The notes beneath the pieces were generated by a model. That model did not search any database, was not told where the DNA came from, and saw only the letters and a list, made by a program, of their open reading frames with translations. Below, one piece after another: positions 6,408 to 8,002 of a DNA stretch of 8,002 bases. Each line of letters begins with the position of its first letter. The first letter of the stretch is position 1. The translations under genes were made by a program, and so were the position numbers. The DNA comes from Gammaproteobacteria bacterium (GTDB taxonomy: Bacteria > Pseudomonadota > Gammaproteobacteria > GRL18). The stretch covers positions 1 to 8,002 of the forward strand of contig JANELJ010000088.1 of the NCBI GenBank assembly GCA_024511395.1. The letters are read 5' to 3'.

Positions 6408-7217
6408 ATGGGATTTTTGCAGGGTAAACAAGCACTGATTGTCGGGCTTGCCAGTAATCGCTCAATCGCATGGGGCATTGCCCAGGCCATGAAACGTGAA
6501 GGTGCTGAACTTGCATTTACCTATCAGAACGAAAAACTGCAAAGCCGGGTAGAAAAACTGGCCACAGAATGTGACTCAGATATTATTCTACCCTGTGATG
6601 TATCCAGTGATGAGCAGATTGAAAAGGTCTTTGAAGATCTAGATAACTTCTGGGATCACCTAGATATTATTGTCCACTCCGTTGCCTTTGCCCCAAGAGC
6701 AGAATTGAGCGGTGAATACCTGGACAGTGTCACCCGAGAAGGTTTCTTAATGGCCCATGATATCAGTTCCTACAGTTTTACTGCGCTGGCCAAAGCCGGA
6801 AGAAATATGATGGAAGGTCAGAACGGCGCCCTGTTAACTCTGTCCTACCTGGGTTCTGAGCGCATTATGCCCAATTATAATGTTATGGGTGTGGCCAAGG
6901 CCAGCCTGGAAGCCAATGTCCGCTATATGGCTGAATCACTGGGCCCTGACGGTATCCGAGTTAACTCCATCTCTGCCGGTCCTATTCGTACTCTGGCTGC
7001 TGCCGGTATTGGTGATTTCAGAAAAATGCTGACCCATGTGGAAGAAAATGCCCCGCTGAGACGCAACGTCACTATTGATGATGTAGGTAATACGGCCGCT
7101 TTCTTATGCTCCGATCTGGCCAGCGGCATTACTGGTGAAAATATCTATGTGGATGCCGGTTATAACCATATTGGAATGGGTGCCGGTGCTTTGCGTTCTA
7201 AAGACGAAGAAAAATAA
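6408..7217 (+). CDS. fabI: Enoyl-[acyl-carrier-protein] reductase (NADH), FabI
   Basis: Reduces the trans-2 double bond of enoyl-ACP, the final step of each type II fatty-acid elongation cycle, in the cytoplasm as a homotetramer. It has 269 residues (E. coli FabI has 262) and matches the family throughout. The Rossmann cofactor motif [11 protein letters not shown] is at 13-23, with CDV at 63-65 for the adenine side. The catalytic residues Tyr147, Tyr157 and Lys164 lie in [21 protein letters not shown] (Y-x6-K spacing between Tyr157 and Lys164). The substrate-loop segment [19 protein letters not shown] (190-208) is conserved. The segment HSVAFAP (90-96) has Ala at 93, where E. coli has Gly, a position linked to triclosan sensitivity. 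The slightly extended C-terminus ([14 protein letters not shown]) is not unusual. The gene diverges from yejA and faces a broken HD-GYP gene 38 bases after its stop; no clear terminator is seen between them. Confidence 0.97.
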   Translation: MGFLQGKQALIVGLASNRSIAWGIAQAMKREGAELAFTYQNEKLQSRVEKLATECDSDIILPCDVSSDEQIEKVFEDLDNFWDHLDIIVHSVAFAPRAELSGEYLDSVTREGFLMAHDISSYSFTALAKAGRNMMEGQNGALLTLSYLGSERIMPNYNVMGVAKASLEANVRYMAESLGPDGIRVNSISAGPIRTLAAAGIGDFRKMLTHVEENAPLRRNVTIDDVGNTAAFLCSDLASGITGENIYVDAGYNHIGMGAGALRSKDEEK

Positions 7218-7255
7218 ATAAAAATAGTTAACAACAATCTCTTATATTATGTTAA

Positions 7256-7718
7256 TTAGTTTCCATCTTCATTGGTATGCTCTGCATATTTTTCCCTTAA
7301 TTCAAGAATATCCGCTGTAATATCCATAAAAAAGTCCATCAGATGTGGGTCAAAATGCGATCCGGCTTCTTTTTTAATTAAATTCAGAGCATCATCTACA
7401 GCCCAGGCTTTTTTATAGGGACGTTCTGTCGTCAGGGCATCAAAGACATCGGCTATGGCTGTAATTCGTCCCATAACAGGGATTTCCTCCCCCTTGAGCT
7501 TATTGGGATAACCATTACCATTGTATTTTTCATGATGGGTCAGGGCAATTTCTCTGGCAGTGTTTAATAACACAGAATCATGTTTGCCAATGATATTAGC
7601 ACCGATTTCAGGATGTTTTTGCATGATATCCTACTCTTCTTGTCCAGTTTACCGGGCTTTAATAATACTCTGTCTGGAATACCAATTTTGCCAATATCGT
7701 GCATGGGAGAGGCATTAA
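7256..7718 (-). pseudogene. HD-GYP c-di-GMP phosphodiesterase remnant, frameshifted and IS-truncated
   Basis: HD-GYP proteins hydrolyse cyclic-di-GMP, often downstream of a receiver or sensor domain. Two frames of one ancestral gene are visible. The 5' part (codons from about 7718 down to 7636) encodes [15 protein letters not shown] followed by [11 protein letters not shown], containing the metal-binding HD pair. The 3' part (7624-7256) encodes MQKHPEIG, then HHEKYNGNGYP (the HD-GYP hallmark) and IADVFDALTTERPYK. The frames are offset by one base around 7631-7636: five bases stand where two codons are expected, and the 3' frame has a TAG at 7631-7633. Upstream the gene is cut at about 7718 by the terminal repeat of an IS256-type element, so the sensor or receiver part and start codon are absent. 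The 122-codon frame starting at 7624 lacks the HD pair and should not be called a working gene. The family call is firm; loss of function is inferred from the double lesion. Confidence 0.88.
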
Positions 7719-7745
7719 GGGACAGTGTAAATTAAACTGTGTATC
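7719..7745. repeat. Terminal inverted repeat of the IS256-type element
   Basis: The element's end starts with GGGACAGTGTAAATTAAACT and runs on through GTGTAT. The short internal symmetry ACAGT (7722-7726) with ACTGT (7736-7740) fits transposase-binding DNA. The boundary is placed where HD-GYP homology stops; the partner repeat is outside the window, so the exact repeat length is inferred. Confidence 0.6.
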
Positions 7746-7754
7746 CGCTCTTAT

Positions 7755-8002
7755 TTAAATATAAGGAGCCAACTGCTCCTCAAACTCGATTATAAATCGA
7801 TTCATTGCTGCTTTCCAATTTCTGATAGGCATTGTCCATTTTCTGGAAGCCGACTGGATAGCCAGATAAATTACTTTCATGGCAGAATCATCGTTAGGAA
7901 ACAGTCGCCGGTTTTTAATAGCCTTACGAATAACACTGTTTACTGACTCAATGGCATTGGTGGTATAAATAACCCGCCGGATATCCTCAGGATAATCAAA
8001 CA
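7755..8002 (-). CDS. IS256-family (Mutator-type) transposase, C-terminal part
   Basis: The partial gene runs off the right edge; the 82 visible codons end in TAA at 7755. The translation begins FDYPEDIRRVIYTTNAIES and continues with VIRKAIKNRRLFPNDD, then SRKWTMPIRNWKAAMNRF and ends EEQLAPYI. The block YTTNAIES is the signature around the third catalytic acid of the DDE transposases of this family (Glu is residue 18 of the visible part), and KWT-x-PIRNW is the usual C-terminal motif. The first two catalytic Asp residues would lie outside the window. The protein cuts and joins the ends of its own element. The visible part shows no frameshift or stop, so it may belong to an active copy. Confidence 0.92.
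   Translation of the reverse strand, partial: FDYPEDIRRVIYTTNAIESVNSVIRKAIKNRRLFPNDDSAMKVIYLAIQSASRKWTMPIRNWKAAMNRFIIEFEEQLAPYI

Larger units (their letters stand above)
7719..8002 (-). mobile_element. IS256-family insertion sequence, one end (partial)
   Basis: The element enters from the right edge and ends at about 7719, where HD-GYP coding sequence stops abruptly and GGGACAGTGTAAATTAAACT begins. The end lies 36 bases beyond the transposase stop, a normal IS256-family arrangement. The eight bases outside it, GGCATTAA (7711-7718), would be one copy of the 8-9 bp target duplication made by this family; the other copy lies outside the window. Only the 3' part of the transposase gene is visible, so whether the element is complete cannot be judged. 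Confidence 0.85.

Noticed and set aside
7218..7255. Bidirectional terminator between fabI and the HD-GYP remnant
   Set aside because: Only a weak TTAACA/TGTTAA pairing with a long AT-rich loop is present; not enough for a terminator call.
7256..7624. Stand-alone 122-residue HD-GYP protein
   Set aside because: It lacks the HD pair, follows a stop in its own frame, and the missing motif is found immediately upstream in another frame, so it is a pseudogene fragment.
1..8002. CRISPR array, tRNA or rRNA genes
   Set aside because: No regularly spaced direct repeats and no recognisable tRNA or rRNA sequence were seen on either strand.

Overview
The window reads as a stretch of a moderately AT-rich gammaproteobacterial chromosome. 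Its core is a conserved gammaproteobacterial neighbourhood: a four-gene YejABEF-type peptide ABC transporter operon on the minus strand (about 600-6285), transcribed divergently from fabI (enoyl-ACP reductase) on the plus strand (6408-7217). The proteins look like proteobacterial YejA/B/E/F and FabI along their full length. Gene content alone does not fix the genus. Structured intergenic repeats, a decayed gene and an insertion sequence suggest a genome carrying many repeats and mobile elements.

Layout from left to right: (1) 1-599 holds no convincing gene but is rich in symmetry. It has an inverted pair of perfect DnaA boxes (7-93), a small hairpin (244-260), a 13-bp inverted repeat with extra direct copies (269-344), and a large nested inverted repeat with 30-bp arms (379-523). 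(2) yejF, yejE, yejB and yejA follow, read right to left as yejA-yejB-yejE-yejF. yejA-yejB and yejB-yejE are essentially contiguous. The only real gap (2223-2300) contains a short relative of the large repeat at 379-523. (3) A 122-bp divergent promoter region (6286-6407) has a plausible yejA promoter overlapped by a small palindrome. (4) fabI is intact. (5) A remnant of an HD-GYP phosphodiesterase gene (7256-7718, minus strand) has a 1-base frameshift and is cut off by an insertion. (6) The cutting element is an IS256-family insertion sequence entering from the right edge (7719-8002), of which the C-terminal transposase end and the terminal sequence are visible.

Functionally, YejA is the periplasmic binding protein, YejB and YejE the membrane channel, and YejF the tandem ATPase; together they would import oligopeptides and peptide-like compounds. 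FabI carries out the last reductive step of fatty-acid elongation and has all catalytic residues; it has Ala at the position equivalent to E. coli Gly93. The HD-GYP remnant would once have degraded cyclic-di-GMP but is almost certainly dead.

The least explained material is the non-coding left end: the DnaA-box palindrome, and the two-member repeat family in which the copy inside the transporter operon looks like the large copy with its interior missing. I did not find clear evidence for a new multi-gene system.
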